DNA of 48,473 bases from JAPLKX01 sp035530195 (GTDB lineage Bacteria; Hydrogenedentota; Hydrogenedentia; Hydrogenedentales; SLHB01), in the NCBI GenBank assembly GCA_035530195.1, contig DATKVG010000136.1, forward strand, positions 1-48,473. Reading direction: 5' to 3'. The position numbers and the translations under genes were made by a program. Shown in pieces: positions 39,303 through 48,177 of the stretch (its first letter is position 1; each line of letters opens with the position of its first letter). The notes below the pieces were generated by a model, which did no database searches, was not told where the DNA came from, and saw only the letters and a list, made by a program, of their open reading frames with translations.

Positions 39303-41177
39303 TCAGGCGAAATCCATCTCGTAAACGTATATGTCTTCTTTGACTTGGCTTCGTACTTTGCAGCCGCTTTTTTGAAACACGGTTTGCATGGCCCGGTTGT
39401 CGCGGAGTACTTCGGCGGTGAACCCGGCGATGCCGTTTCGTTTTGCGATGGTGATGAGGTGTTTGAGCAGGAAACTGCCGATCCCGCGGTTCTGCCATGC
39501 GTCGTCGACAATGAACGCGACTTCGGCCCGGTTGGTATGCGGGTCGAGGTAGTACCGGCCGACGGCGATAATGTCTTCGCCGAACGCTTCGGGGAGTGTG
39601 CCGACGATGGCGACCTCGGTGCGGTGGTCGATGTAGACGAAATTCTGCACCTGCTCGCGGGAGATCCACTTCATCCGGCTCATGAACCGGTAGAAGAGCG
39701 TCTCGGCGCTGACGCCGTAGAACAGGTCGCGGATTCGGGGTTCGTCGGTGGGGTGGATGGGCCGGAAGCTGACGAGCGTGCCGTCGTCGATCAGGTAAGA
39801 CGTCTTGAGTTCTTGCGGCCCGACGACGAACTCGTCGACCTCGGCCATTTCGGCGCGGACGTACTTGGCTTTGACGGCTTCCTTGAGGAGGTCTTCTCGG
39901 AACTTGGGGTGGGCGACGCTGATGAGGGCGAGTGCGCGCTCCTGCACGCTTTTGCCGTGGAGGTAGGCGGTGCCATATTCGGTGACGACGTAATGGACGT
40001 CGCCGCGTGTAGTGACGACGCCGGCGCCGGGGGTCAGGAACGCCACGATCCTGGAGATCGTCTCATTTCGCGCGGTCGAGGGCAGGGCGATGATGGCCTT
40101 GCCGTCTTCAGACCGGGCGGCGCCGCGGTTGAAATCGACCTGGCCGCCGATGCCGGAGTAGAACTTGGTGCCCAGCGAGTCGGCGCAGACCTGGCCGGTG
40201 AGATCGACTTCGAGCGCGACGTTTACGGCGACCATTTTGTGCTGGCGGCTGATCACGAACGGGTCGTTGACGTATTCGGTGGGGTGGAACGCGAACATGG
40301 GGTTGTTGTCGATGTAATCGTAGAGTTTTTTGGTGCCCATGCAGAAGCTGGCAACGATCTCGCCTTTGTCGACCGACTTGAGCGACCCGTCGATCACGCC
40401 CGTCTCGACCAGGTCCATCAGCGCGTCGGTGAACATTTCGGTGTGGATGCCGAGATGCTTCTTTTCCTTTAGGCTTTCGAGGACGGCGTGTGGCACGCGG
40501 CCAATCCCGAGTTCGATGGTCGATCCGTCTTCAACGAGCGCGGCGACGTACTCGCCGATCCGGCGTGTAACGTCGGTGACTTCGGCCCATTTGACTTCGA
40601 TCAGGGGCTGGTCCACCGGAACGAGGAAGTCGATGTCGTTGACGTGGATGAAACTGTCGCCGAGCGTTCTTGGCATCTGGGGGTTGACCTCGGCGATCAC
40701 GAGCTTTGCGTTTGCGGCGGCGCTTTTCACGATATCGACGGAAATGCCGAGGCTGCAGCGGCCTTTGTCGTCGGGCGGGGTAACCTGGATGAGTGCGGCA
40801 TCGATGGGCAACTGGCCGGTGGTAAACAGGCGCGGGATCTCGGACAGGAAGATGGGCGTGTAATCGCCGACGCCTTCCTGGATCACACTGCGCACGTTTT
40901 CGGCGATGAAGAAGCTGTTGACGACGAAATGCTGGCTGAGCTCCTTGTCGGCGTAGGGGGCTTCGCCGAGCGTGAGGAGGTGGACGACCTGGACGTCGGC
41001 CAATTGGCTCGAGCGTGCGGCGAGTGCGCGCACCAGTTCGTTCGGCTGACCGCAGCCGGTACCGATAAACACGCGCTGGCCCGGCTTGACGTGGCTGAGC
41101 GCCTGGTCGGCGTTGACGACCTGATCGGCGTGGGCCTTTTGCCAATCGGGGTTGTAGCTGATTTTCCTCTCACTCAT
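39303..41177 (-). CDS. Acetyl-CoA hydrolase/CoA-transferase family protein fused to a GNAT domain
   Basis: 624 aa. The first ~440 residues are an acetyl-CoA hydrolase / 4-hydroxybutyrate CoA-transferase type enzyme: GTGCGQPNELVRAL, IDAALIQVTPPDDKGRCSLG, GIGGQVDFNRGA, HYVVTEYGTAYLHGK, and a conserved late SVAHPKFREDLL. The last ~165 carry a GNAT acetyltransferase (LIDDGTLVSFRPIHPTDE, VAFIVDDAWQNRGIGSFLLKH) with the QxxGxG acetyl-CoA loop. A known fusion: the acyltransferase may acetylate a partner enzyme. It overlaps the ADP-forming synthetase gene by 8 nt, so the two steps probably exchange CoA and acetate. Confidence 0.9.
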   Translation of the reverse strand: MSERKISYNPDWQKAHADQVVNADQALSHVKPGQRVFIGTGCGQPNELVRALAARSSQLADVQVVHLLTLGEAPYADKELSQHFVVNSFFIAENVRSVIQEGVGDYTPIFLSEIPRLFTTGQLPIDAALIQVTPPDDKGRCSLGISVDIVKSAAANAKLVIAEVNPQMPRTLGDSFIHVNDIDFLVPVDQPLIEVKWAEVTDVTRRIGEYVAALVEDGSTIELGIGRVPHAVLESLKEKKHLGIHTEMFTDALMDLVETGVIDGSLKSVDKGEIVASFCMGTKKLYDYIDNNPMFAFHPTEYVNDPFVISRQHKMVAVNVALEVDLTGQVCADSLGTKFYSGIGGQVDFNRGAARSEDGKAIIALPSTARNETISRIVAFLTPGAGVVTTRGDVHYVVTEYGTAYLHGKSVQERALALISVAHPKFREDLLKEAVKAKYVRAEMAEVDEFVVGPQELKTSYLIDDGTLVSFRPIHPTDEPRIRDLFYGVSAETLFYRFMSRMKWISREQVQNFVYIDHRTEVAIVGTLPEAFGEDIIAVGRYYLDPHTNRAEVAFIVDDAWQNRGIGSFLLKHLITIAKRNGIAGFTAEVLRDNRAMQTVFQKSGCKVRSQVKEDIYVYEMDFA

Positions 41178-43278
41178 TGTGTTTCTTAACTCCCGATAAA
41201 ATCATTCGAGCATCGGCGACCACGGGGGGCGTTCCGACGGCGCCCACCATGAAGGGGTTGATGTCGAGCTCGGCAATCTGGGGAAAGTCGGTCACCAACT
41301 GGCTGATCCGCTGCAGGCCGCTGGCAATCGACGTGAGGTCGACCGCCGCCTCACCGCGCGCGCCCTTGAGGAGCGCGTAGGACCGCGTGCCCAGCAGCAT
41401 CTGCATGGCTTCGTCGGCCGTGATCGGGGCCAAGTGGAACGTGACGTCTTTCATGACTTCGACGAAAATGCCCCCGAGGCCGAACATCAGCATGGGCCCG
41501 AACTGGGGGTCGCGCGTCATGCCGATGATGATCTCGCGGCCCTTCTTGGCCATCTGCTCGACATACACGCCGTCGATTTGGGCATCCGGTGCGCGTTTGG
41601 AGATCCGCAGCATCATCAGGTCGAACGCGTCCCGTACCTGCTCGGCATTGGACAGATTCAACTTCACCCCGCCGAAATCCGACTTGTGCAAGATGTCCGG
41701 CGACGAAATCTTCATCGCCATCGGGTAACCGATATGCTCGGCAATCGACACCGCCTCGTCGGCCGTCACGGCGAGCCGGCCCGGCGGAACGTTGAAATCG
41801 TACGCGGCGAGGATTTCTTTGGCCTCGACTTCGCCGACCTCGGGCCGGCCGGACCTCTCGTGTCGCGCGATGACGCGCTCGACCCTGCGGCGGTTGACGG
41901 GGAAGCGGGTGACGACGCGCGGGGGGCGAAGCCGCCACGCCGAATAGTCGCACATGGCTTTGAGCGCGGCCACGGCCCGGTCGGGCGAGGGGTAGTCGGG
42001 TATGTTGAGGGCGGTCAGTTCGCGGCGGGCGTCCATGACGTCGTGGCCGCCCATAAAGGTAGCGAGTACGGGCTTGTCGCCTTTCATATGCGTTGCGATT
42101 GCGCGTGCGGTGCCGATGGGGTCGGTCATGGCCTGCGGTGTGAGAATGACGACGACGGCGTCGACGGAATCGGCGGCCTGAGCGGCCTCGAGCGCGAGCC
42201 CGTACCGTTCGGGATCGGCGTCGCCGAGCACGTCAATGGGATTGCCGACGCTGGCGGCCGGGGGCAGCTTGGCTTTGAGCGATGCGACGAGATCGGCGGG
42301 GAGTGGCTCGATTCGGAGCCCGGAATTTTCGGCGGCGTCGGCGGCCATGATGCCGGGCCCGCCGGCGTTGGTGATGATGGCGATTCGGTTGCCCCGCGGT
42401 ATGGGCTGCATCGAGAATGCCATGGCCGAGTCGAAAAGGCTCTCGAAATTCTCGGCCCGAATCACGCCGGCCCGGCGGAACGCGGCGCCGTACGCGATGT
42501 CGGCGCCGGCCAGGCTGCCGGTGTGGGAGGACGCGGCTTTGACGCCCGCGAGGGACGTCCCCACTTTGAGTACGACGACGGGTTTTGTGAAGGCAGCGGC
42601 TTCGGCGGCTTTCAAGAACTCGTCTCCGTGCGTGATGCTTTCGAGGTAGCAGGCGATGACTTTGGTTTGGTTGTCGGCGGCGAGCACAGTGAGGAAATCG
42701 GTTTCATCGAGATCGGCCTTATTGCCGATGCTGAGTAGCTTGGCGAGGCCGACACCTCTGCCGCTGGCCCAGTCGAGGATGGCCGTGCACAGCGCGCCCG
42801 ATTGAGAGACGACGCTGATCCCGCCGGGGCTGGGCATCTGGCTGGCGAACGATGCGTTGAGCGAGTGCTCGGTATTGATCAGGCCGAGGCAGTTGGGGCC
42901 GAGCATCCGGACGGCGGCCGAGGAACAGACAGCCGCGATTTCCTTTTCGCGCTCGGCGCCATCGGGCCCGACTTCCTTGTAGCCGGCGGAGACGACGATG
43001 ATGGCTTTGGCCTGTGCGGCGATAGAACTTTCGATGGCGGTTTTGACGAACTTGTTGGGCACGGCAATTACACTGAGATCGACCGTACCTTTGTAGAGTT
43101 TGAGATCGGGATAGGTGGTGAGGCCAAGGATCTCTTCTCCGGCCGGGTTTACGGGCACCAGATCGCCTTTGAAACCGGCGTGCAACAGGTTGGCCAGGAT
43201 CTCGTGGCCGACCTTTCCGGGAGTTCTGGACACGCCGATAACCGCCACGGTTTTGGGATATAAAAGAGCTTCGAGCAT
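41170..43278 (-). CDS. ADP-forming acetate/acyl-CoA synthetase (alpha-beta fused)
   Basis: 702 aa. CoA-binding domain at the start (SRTPGKVGHEILANLL), phosphohistidine H252 in SSHTGSLAGADIAYGAAF, a succinyl-CoA-synthetase-like region (NAGGPGIMAADA, GNPIDVLGDAD), then an ATP-grasp beta part after ~470 (YPMAMKISSPDILHKSDFGGV, GMTRDPQFGPMLMFGLGGI, ELDINPFMVG). Converts acyl-CoA, ADP and phosphate into the acid, CoA and ATP, and so conserves energy in fermentation; the reverse is possible. Specificity unassigned. Coupled to the CoA-transferase-GNAT gene by 8 nt overlap. Confidence 0.93.
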   Translation of the reverse strand: MLEALLYPKTVAVIGVSRTPGKVGHEILANLLHAGFKGDLVPVNPAGEEILGLTTYPDLKLYKGTVDLSVIAVPNKFVKTAIESSIAAQAKAIIVVSAGYKEVGPDGAEREKEIAAVCSSAAVRMLGPNCLGLINTEHSLNASFASQMPSPGGISVVSQSGALCTAILDWASGRGVGLAKLLSIGNKADLDETDFLTVLAADNQTKVIACYLESITHGDEFLKAAEAAAFTKPVVVLKVGTSLAGVKAASSHTGSLAGADIAYGAAFRRAGVIRAENFESLFDSAMAFSMQPIPRGNRIAIITNAGGPGIMAADAAENSGLRIEPLPADLVASLKAKLPPAASVGNPIDVLGDADPERYGLALEAAQAADSVDAVVVILTPQAMTDPIGTARAIATHMKGDKPVLATFMGGHDVMDARRELTALNIPDYPSPDRAVAALKAMCDYSAWRLRPPRVVTRFPVNRRRVERVIARHERSGRPEVGEVEAKEILAAYDFNVPPGRLAVTADEAVSIAEHIGYPMAMKISSPDILHKSDFGGVKLNLSNAEQVRDAFDLMMLRISKRAPDAQIDGVYVEQMAKKGREIIIGMTRDPQFGPMLMFGLGGIFVEVMKDVTFHLAPITADEAMQMLLGTRSYALLKGARGEAAVDLTSIASGLQRISQLVTDFPQIAELDINPFMVGAVGTPPVVADARMILSGVKKHNE

Positions 43279-43322
43279 TAAGTGATACCCACATCTGTTG
43301 GACCAGAGGCCAGAAACAAGGG

Positions 43323-43352
43323 ATTATAACACCGGCTAGAAAAACTGTTCAA
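43323..43352 (-). promoter_or_regulatory. Near-consensus promoter of the acyl-CoA synthetase operon
   Basis: Minus strand TTGAAC (43352-43347), 18-nt spacer, perfect TATAAT (43328-43323) with TG one base upstream (TGTTATAAT). The leader is about 38 nt. Confidence 0.7.
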
Positions 43353-43420
43353 ATTCGAACGGCCAAAATGCGCCAAAAACATGTAAAAATGGCCGAAAAT
43401 AGAAGGTCTCCCCGAGGCGA

Positions 43421-44794
43421 TCATTCTTCGAGTGCGTGGCGGTCGATCTCGTGTTTCTTGAGCCGGTACTGAAGCGTCTTGTACGACACGCCCAGCAGTT
43501 CGGCGGCTTCTTTTATGCGGCCGCCGGATTCCTCGATCGCCTGGCGGATCAGATCCTGTTCGATTTCCTCGAGCACGATGCCGCCGGGCGGCAGCTTGAA
43601 CGGCGTGGCCGGTTGGGGTGGGTGTTCGATGAGCTTGGGGGGCAGATCGGGCGCGGTGACGAGCGGGCCGTCGACGAGGATAAACAACTGTTCGAGCGTG
43701 TTCTCGAGTTCGCGGACGTTGCCGGGCCACCGGTAGCGGCGCATGGCCTCGAGGGCTTCGGGCGCAATCGCGGGAACGGGATGGCCGAGCTTGGCGGCGA
43801 GCTTTTCGCGGAAGTGCCTCACGAGCAGGGGGAGATCCTGCATCCGGTCGCGGAGCGGCGGGAGATCGATTCGGATCACGTCGAGCCGGTAATAGAGGTC
43901 CTTGCGGAACAGGCCTTCCTCGAGTCTCCGCGCGAGGTCCCTGTTGGTGGCGACGATGACGCGCACGTCGACCTTGCGCTGCTGGGTGCTGCCGATCCGT
44001 TCGAGCACGCCGTCCTGCAGGACGCGCAGGAGTTTGGCCTGGCTTTCGAGGCGCATGTCTCCGATTTCGTCGAGGAACAGTGTGCCCTCGTTGGCCATCT
44101 CGAACTTGCCGGGCCTTGATGCGTCGGCGCCGGTGAACGCGCCTTTCTCATGGCCGAACAGTTCGCTCTCGACGAGCGTGTCGGGGATAGCGGCGCAGTT
44201 GGTGACGGTGAACGGCTTGTTTTTTCTGGGGCCGGCGAAATGGATGTGCCGCGCCACGAGTTCCTTGCCGGTGCCGGATTCTCCCTGGATCAGGACGGTG
44301 CTGTTGACGTTGACGGCTTTGCGCACGATGTTGAATACGCGCTGCATGGCGGGGCCTTCGCCGATGATGTTGCCGAGCGACACGGAGTCGGTGACGAGCT
44401 CGCGCAACTGCTGGTTCTGCTTGCGGAGGTCGGCTTGTTCAATGGCTTTTCCGGCCACAACCAGCAGTTCTTCTTTGTCGAATGGCTTGGCGAGATAATC
44501 GACGGCGCCTTCTTTCATGGCGGCGACGGCCGTCTGTACGGTGGCGTAGGCCGTCATGACGACGACCTCGAGTTCCGGGCGGAGGCGTCGCGCCTGCCGC
44601 AACAGCTCGAGGCCGTCCATACCGGGCATGCGCATGTCGGTCAGGAGCAGGTCGTAGGGCTCGTCGCGCAGCAATTCGACGGCGTCTTTGCCGGACGGTG
44701 CGCAGCCCACGTCGTACCCGGCTTTGGCGAGGATGGCGCAGATCACGTTGCGCTGGACTTGGTCGTCTTCGCAGACAAGTACCCGCGGTTTCAT
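43421..44794 (-). CDS. NtrC-family sigma54 response regulator
   Basis: 457 aa. Receiver: acidic pair D11/D12 region, phospho-acceptor D53 (LLTDMRMPG), K103. AAA+ domain: Walker A GESGTGKE (171-178), sigma54 contact loop GAFTGA (218-223), FLDEIGDM, R-finger region, GNVRELEN. C-terminal Fis-type HTH (AAELLGVSYKTLQYRLKKHEI). All residues needed for sigma54 activation are present. The start ATG overlaps the stop of the kinase gene in ATGA, so it is the cognate regulator. Target genes unknown. Confidence 0.96.
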   Translation of the reverse strand: MKPRVLVCEDDQVQRNVICAILAKAGYDVGCAPSGKDAVELLRDEPYDLLLTDMRMPGMDGLELLRQARRLRPELEVVVMTAYATVQTAVAAMKEGAVDYLAKPFDKEELLVVAGKAIEQADLRKQNQQLRELVTDSVSLGNIIGEGPAMQRVFNIVRKAVNVNSTVLIQGESGTGKELVARHIHFAGPRKNKPFTVTNCAAIPDTLVESELFGHEKGAFTGADASRPGKFEMANEGTLFLDEIGDMRLESQAKLLRVLQDGVLERIGSTQQRKVDVRVIVATNRDLARRLEEGLFRKDLYYRLDVIRIDLPPLRDRMQDLPLLVRHFREKLAAKLGHPVPAIAPEALEAMRRYRWPGNVRELENTLEQLFILVDGPLVTAPDLPPKLIEHPPQPATPFKLPPGGIVLEEIEQDLIRQAIEESGGRIKEAAELLGVSYKTLQYRLKKHEIDRHALEE

Positions 44795-46179
44795 TTTTGA
44801 GCAGTCTCCAGTGGCAGGCTGATGAGGACCTGGCAGCCCTGGCCTTCGGCGCAACTGAGCGAAATGCTGCCGCCGTGCTCCTCGACAATGCCGCGTGTGA
44901 TCGAGAGGCCGAGGCCGGTGCCGGTGTCTTTTGTGGTGAAGTAGGGTTCAAACGCCCTTTCCGCGACTTCCCTGGGCATTCCGGGTCCATCGTCGCGGAT
45001 CTCGATTTCGCAGGACTGGTCGGTGACGTGGGAAAACAGCCGCACGCGCCCGCCGCACGGGCATACTTCGAGCGCGTTGATCAGAATGTTGAGGATGGCG
45101 CGTGTCAACTGTCGCGGGTCCGCGGACATCGAGGTGTCGCCAGTGCGGAGTTCCGTAATCAGCCGGATGCCGCGGTCTTCGGCGTCCTTTCGAACGAGTC
45201 GCGCGCACTCGGCCAGGATCACGTCAATCTTGGTGGGCTCGGGCTGCAACTCGCGCTCTTTAGCCAGCGAGAGAAACCCGGACACGATCTCTTCGAGCCG
45301 GTTGACCTCGTTCCGGATCGTCTCGAGGTGGCGCAAGGTATCGCCGGACTTGTCCGGGCCGTCGAGCGTGTCGATGGCGTGGCTCGAGAGCAGCTTGATG
45401 GCGTTGAGCGGATTGCGGACGTCGTGGGCGACGCCGGCGGCCATGTTGCCGATGGCGGACAGCCGCTGGGCCTGGCGGAGGTTGGCCTCGATTTTTTCCT
45501 TTTCCTGGAGGGAGGCGACCATGTTGTTGAACGTGTACTCGAGCGACTGGATTTCGCCGGACGTTTTGCGGGCGCTCAGTTTTTGGAGTTGGCCGTTGCC
45601 GGTTTCGCCGCTGCCGATCCGGGCGCAACTGTCGGCGAGGTCAGACAGGGGGCGCAGGATGCGGGCGATGAAATAGATCATAAACCCGAGCGTAATGATG
45701 AAAACGGCCGTGAGCAGCGCCAGGTACTTGTTCTTGAACGCGCGGACGATCTCGGCCTGCGGCACAAGCGAAACGCGCGCCGTCAGCAACATTTTGCGCC
45801 CCTGGAACTCGAGGGGCAGCCGGGCCGTTTTAACCAGTTCGCCCGATGCGGTTTTCTCCAGGGTGAACGGGCTGAAATCGGTGCTGTCGCTGCGGCGGTC
45901 GTCAAGCTGGATGACGGTGCCTGAATAGAACGGAGTCACGTCGCGCTCGACGTCCCTGAGGTCGGCGTCGGCATGCTCTTCGAGATGGAGCGTGATCCGG
46001 TTGGCGATATCCTGTGTTTGCGCTTCCATCTCGCGCACGACCTCGCCGAAGTAGTGGCGGGTGATTTCGTACACCGACCCGAGCAGACACAGCACGAGCA
46101 CGGCGCACAGCACCATCACTCTCACGATGAGCGAGTCGCGCCAGCGGATGCGGGGGTATGTGGCGGGTGATTTGGTCAT
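44791..46179 (-). CDS. Membrane sensor histidine kinase
   Basis: 462 aa from ATG 46179, overlapping the uracil-DNA glycosylase stop as ATGA. TM1 ~17-38, periplasmic domain ~40-150, TM2 near 160-180, HAMP, then HisKA with AAGVAHDVRNPLNAIKLL (phospho-His) and HATPase: NILINALE, DDGPGMP, GTGLGLSI. Sensor domain short, with no named fold. Together with the NtrC-type regulator it forms a pair that would act through sigma54. The signal is unknown. Confidence 0.95.
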   Translation of the reverse strand: MTKSPATYPRIRWRDSLIVRVMVLCAVLVLCLLGSVYEITRHYFGEVVREMEAQTQDIANRITLHLEEHADADLRDVERDVTPFYSGTVIQLDDRRSDSTDFSPFTLEKTASGELVKTARLPLEFQGRKMLLTARVSLVPQAEIVRAFKNKYLALLTAVFIITLGFMIYFIARILRPLSDLADSCARIGSGETGNGQLQKLSARKTSGEIQSLEYTFNNMVASLQEKEKIEANLRQAQRLSAIGNMAAGVAHDVRNPLNAIKLLSSHAIDTLDGPDKSGDTLRHLETIRNEVNRLEEIVSGFLSLAKERELQPEPTKIDVILAECARLVRKDAEDRGIRLITELRTGDTSMSADPRQLTRAILNILINALEVCPCGGRVRLFSHVTDQSCEIEIRDDGPGMPREVAERAFEPYFTTKDTGTGLGLSITRGIVEEHGGSISLSCAEGQGCQVLISLPLETAQK

Positions 46180-46913
46180 TCGTCCGGTTTGGGGTGAATC
46201 TCTCCGTTGTATACCTTGAGGACTTCGAGCACGTCCGTCCAGGTTTTGCGCTTGTCGGCGGGGTTTCGCAGCAGGTACGCGGGATGGTACGTGGCGCGCA
46301 ACGGGATCCCGTGGTAGAAATACCACTTCCCGCGGAGCCGGCCGATGGTCTCGGTGGTTTTGAGGAGGGTTTGTGTGGCAAACGTGCCGAGTGCGCAGAT
46401 GACCCTTGGCTTGATAATGTTGAGTTGGCGGATCAGGAACGGCTCGCAATGGTTGATCTCGGCGGGGAGCGGGTTGCGGTTCTCGGGGGGCCGGCATTTG
46501 AGGACGTTGCAGATGTACACGTCTTCGCGCCGCAGCTTCATGCCTTTCTCGATGATGTCGGTGAGGAGTTGGCCCGCCCGGCCCACGAACGGCTTGCCCT
46601 GCAGGTCTTCGTCCCTGCCGGGGGCTTCTCCGACGAACACCAGTTTTGCATTGGGGTTGCCCGAGCCGAAAACGACGTTGGTGCGCGTGGCGGCCAGCGT
46701 GCAGGTTTTGCAGGCCCGGACTTCCTGCTCCAGCGAGGCCAGCAGTTGCTGCTTGGTAGCCTTGACTGACTGGATTTTGTCTAGCGATGCCGCTACTTCC
46801 GGCGATAACGGCACCGTTTTTCGGCCGCGGCGCGCGGCATCCCGCAGGAGTTTGCAGGTCTCCGCCACTATTTCCTTATATGGCTCTGTCCCGGGCAATT
46901 TTTGTACCTCCAT
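46176..46913 (-). CDS. Type 4 uracil-DNA glycosylase
   Basis: 245 aa from ATG 46913. Iron-sulfur cysteines C68, C71, C140 and C156 (ACKTC, LKC, INHC), active-site GEAPG (95-99), HPAYLLR (210-216) and NVLKCRPPENRNP show a family 4 UDG that removes uracil from DNA. N-terminal ~55 residues form an extra helical tail. An upstream in-frame ATG (46964) is rejected since it lies upstream of the likely promoter. The first gene of a three-gene unit with a two-component pair, coupled by ATGA. Confidence 0.93.
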   Translation of the reverse strand: MEVQKLPGTEPYKEIVAETCKLLRDAARRGRKTVPLSPEVAASLDKIQSVKATKQQLLASLEQEVRACKTCTLAATRTNVVFGSGNPNAKLVFVGEAPGRDEDLQGKPFVGRAGQLLTDIIEKGMKLRREDVYICNVLKCRPPENRNPLPAEINHCEPFLIRQLNIIKPRVICALGTFATQTLLKTTETIGRLRGKWYFYHGIPLRATYHPAYLLRNPADKRKTWTDVLEVLKVYNGEIHPKPDE

Positions 46914-46934
46914 GAGGCGCGTGCGCGATAACGA

Positions 46935-46943
46935 ATGATACCA
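46935..46943 (-). promoter_or_regulatory. Extended -10 promoter of the UDG-kinase-regulator operon
   Basis: Minus strand TGGTATCAT (46943-46935), the TGnTAnnnT pattern. The leader would be about 15 nt and lack a Shine-Dalgarno sequence. Confidence 0.5.
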
Positions 46944-46984
46944 CGGGGCCGGTTGGGCTTGCATTAGAGGGATGGGGTGCGACA

Positions 46985-47019
46985 ACAGGACGGATCGGAC
47001 GGATCGGACGGATAAGACC
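46985..47019 (+). repeat. 9-nt tandem repeat, copy 3
   Basis: Units ACAGGACGG, ATCGGACGG, ATCGGACGG, ending ATAAGACC; preceded by GGATGGGG as in copy 2. It starts 3 nt beyond the stop of the minus-strand alcohol dehydrogenase gene. Confidence 0.75.
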
Positions 47020-47022
47020 ATG

Positions 47023-48177
47023 CTACTCGGTGGCGCCGGAGAAGGATTGCTCGAAGAACCGCTGGATGTCCTGGAGGGAGAGTTGGCCGGGCTGGTTTTT
47101 GGTTCGTGGCTTGTCTTCAAATGTGATTTTGGCCATTTCGGGGATTGCAGAGGCCTCGACGCCGACGTCTTTGGCGGCGGGCGAGACGCCCAGTTGCACC
47201 ATCAGGGCGTGCAGCGCGGCGGCGATTTGGGTGGCGGCATGGGCGGGTTCGGGCCGGGCGGTGTACCCCAGTGCGCGGGCGATTTCGGCGATCTTATCCG
47301 GTAGGAATTTGGCGTTGTGCTGGAACAGGGGGGTGAGGAGGAGGGCATTGGCGAGCCCGTGTGCGATGCCGAACCGTAGTGTGTAGTGGTAACCCATTCC
47401 GTGGACGAGGGTTGTGCCGCTTTGAGCTATCACGCACCCCGACAGCATGGCCGCGTAGAGCATGTTGGCCCTGGCGTCGAGGTCGCCGGGCTGGTCAGCC
47501 GCCCGCGGCAGCCATTGTTTGACTACGCGGCACGCCTCGATGGCCAGTGCGTCGCCCATCTGCGTTGACTTGTGCGAAACGAGGCCTTCCATTGCCTGGC
47601 TGAGCGCGTCCAAGCCGGTGTTGACGGTGACATGGCGGGGCATGCTGACGCTGAGTTCCGGGTCGAGCAGGGCCACGGCCGGAAACAGCGACCGGCCGGC
47701 GACGGTCTTTTTGTTGTTGATGGCGGTGTCGGTGAATACGGCGTAAGGCGTGACCTCGCTGCCGGTGCCGGCCGTGGTGGGTACGGCGATGACGGGCAGA
47801 TTGGGGTTGGCATAGAGGTCCGACCCGAAGTACGTCGAGCACGGGCCGGGGTTCCGCGCCAGCAGCGCGATGGCCTTGCCCGCGTCCATCGGGCTGCCGC
47901 CGCCAATCGCCACCACAAGGTCGCATCCTTCCCGGCGGCACACCTCGCCGCCCGCGTCGCAAACCGACGTATCGGGGTTTTCGTCGACTTGGTCAAACAC
48001 GGCCGCGCCCGGCAACAGCCGCAACGCGCGGTCAATCATGCCGGATTGCCGGGCCGATCGCCGGCCCGTGACGATGAGGGCCTTCGAGCCAAGCCGGGCG
48101 GCGTGATCACCAAGCGTGCTGAAACAACCCGGCCCCAGGAAGATTTCCGTGGGGACAAAGTAGCGGAACGGCTTCAT
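47023..48177 (-). CDS. Iron-containing alcohol dehydrogenase (group III)
   Basis: 384 aa. GGGSPMD (NAD binding), TTAGTGSEVT, and metal ligands in GLDALSQAMEG, LVSHKST and the HGMGYHYTLRFGIAHGLAN block (three His). Interconverts alcohols and aldehydes or diols; specificity not assigned. Its ATG overlaps the TPR gene stop in ATGA. A fermentative role fits with the nearby acyl-CoA enzymes, which are however in another operon. Confidence 0.93.
   Translation of the reverse strand: MKPFRYFVPTEIFLGPGCFSTLGDHAARLGSKALIVTGRRSARQSGMIDRALRLLPGAAVFDQVDENPDTSVCDAGGEVCRREGCDLVVAIGGGSPMDAGKAIALLARNPGPCSTYFGSDLYANPNLPVIAVPTTAGTGSEVTPYAVFTDTAINNKKTVAGRSLFPAVALLDPELSVSMPRHVTVNTGLDALSQAMEGLVSHKSTQMGDALAIEACRVVKQWLPRAADQPGDLDARANMLYAAMLSGCVIAQSGTTLVHGMGYHYTLRFGIAHGLANALLLTPLFQHNAKFLPDKIAEIARALGYTARPEPAHAATQIAAALHALMVQLGVSPAAKDVGVEASAIPEMAKITFEDKPRTKNQPGQLSLQDIQRFFEQSFSGATE

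Noticed and set aside
39185..39511. Upstream extension of the beta-helix protein through hairpin R4
   Set aside because: Signal peptide and ribosome site mark ATG 39184; the extension is translated repeat and the 3' end of the next gene.
43279..43420. Small gene or RNA between the acyl-CoA synthetase and NtrC genes
   Set aside because: Only a promoter for the synthetase is visible; no ORF or stable fold seen.
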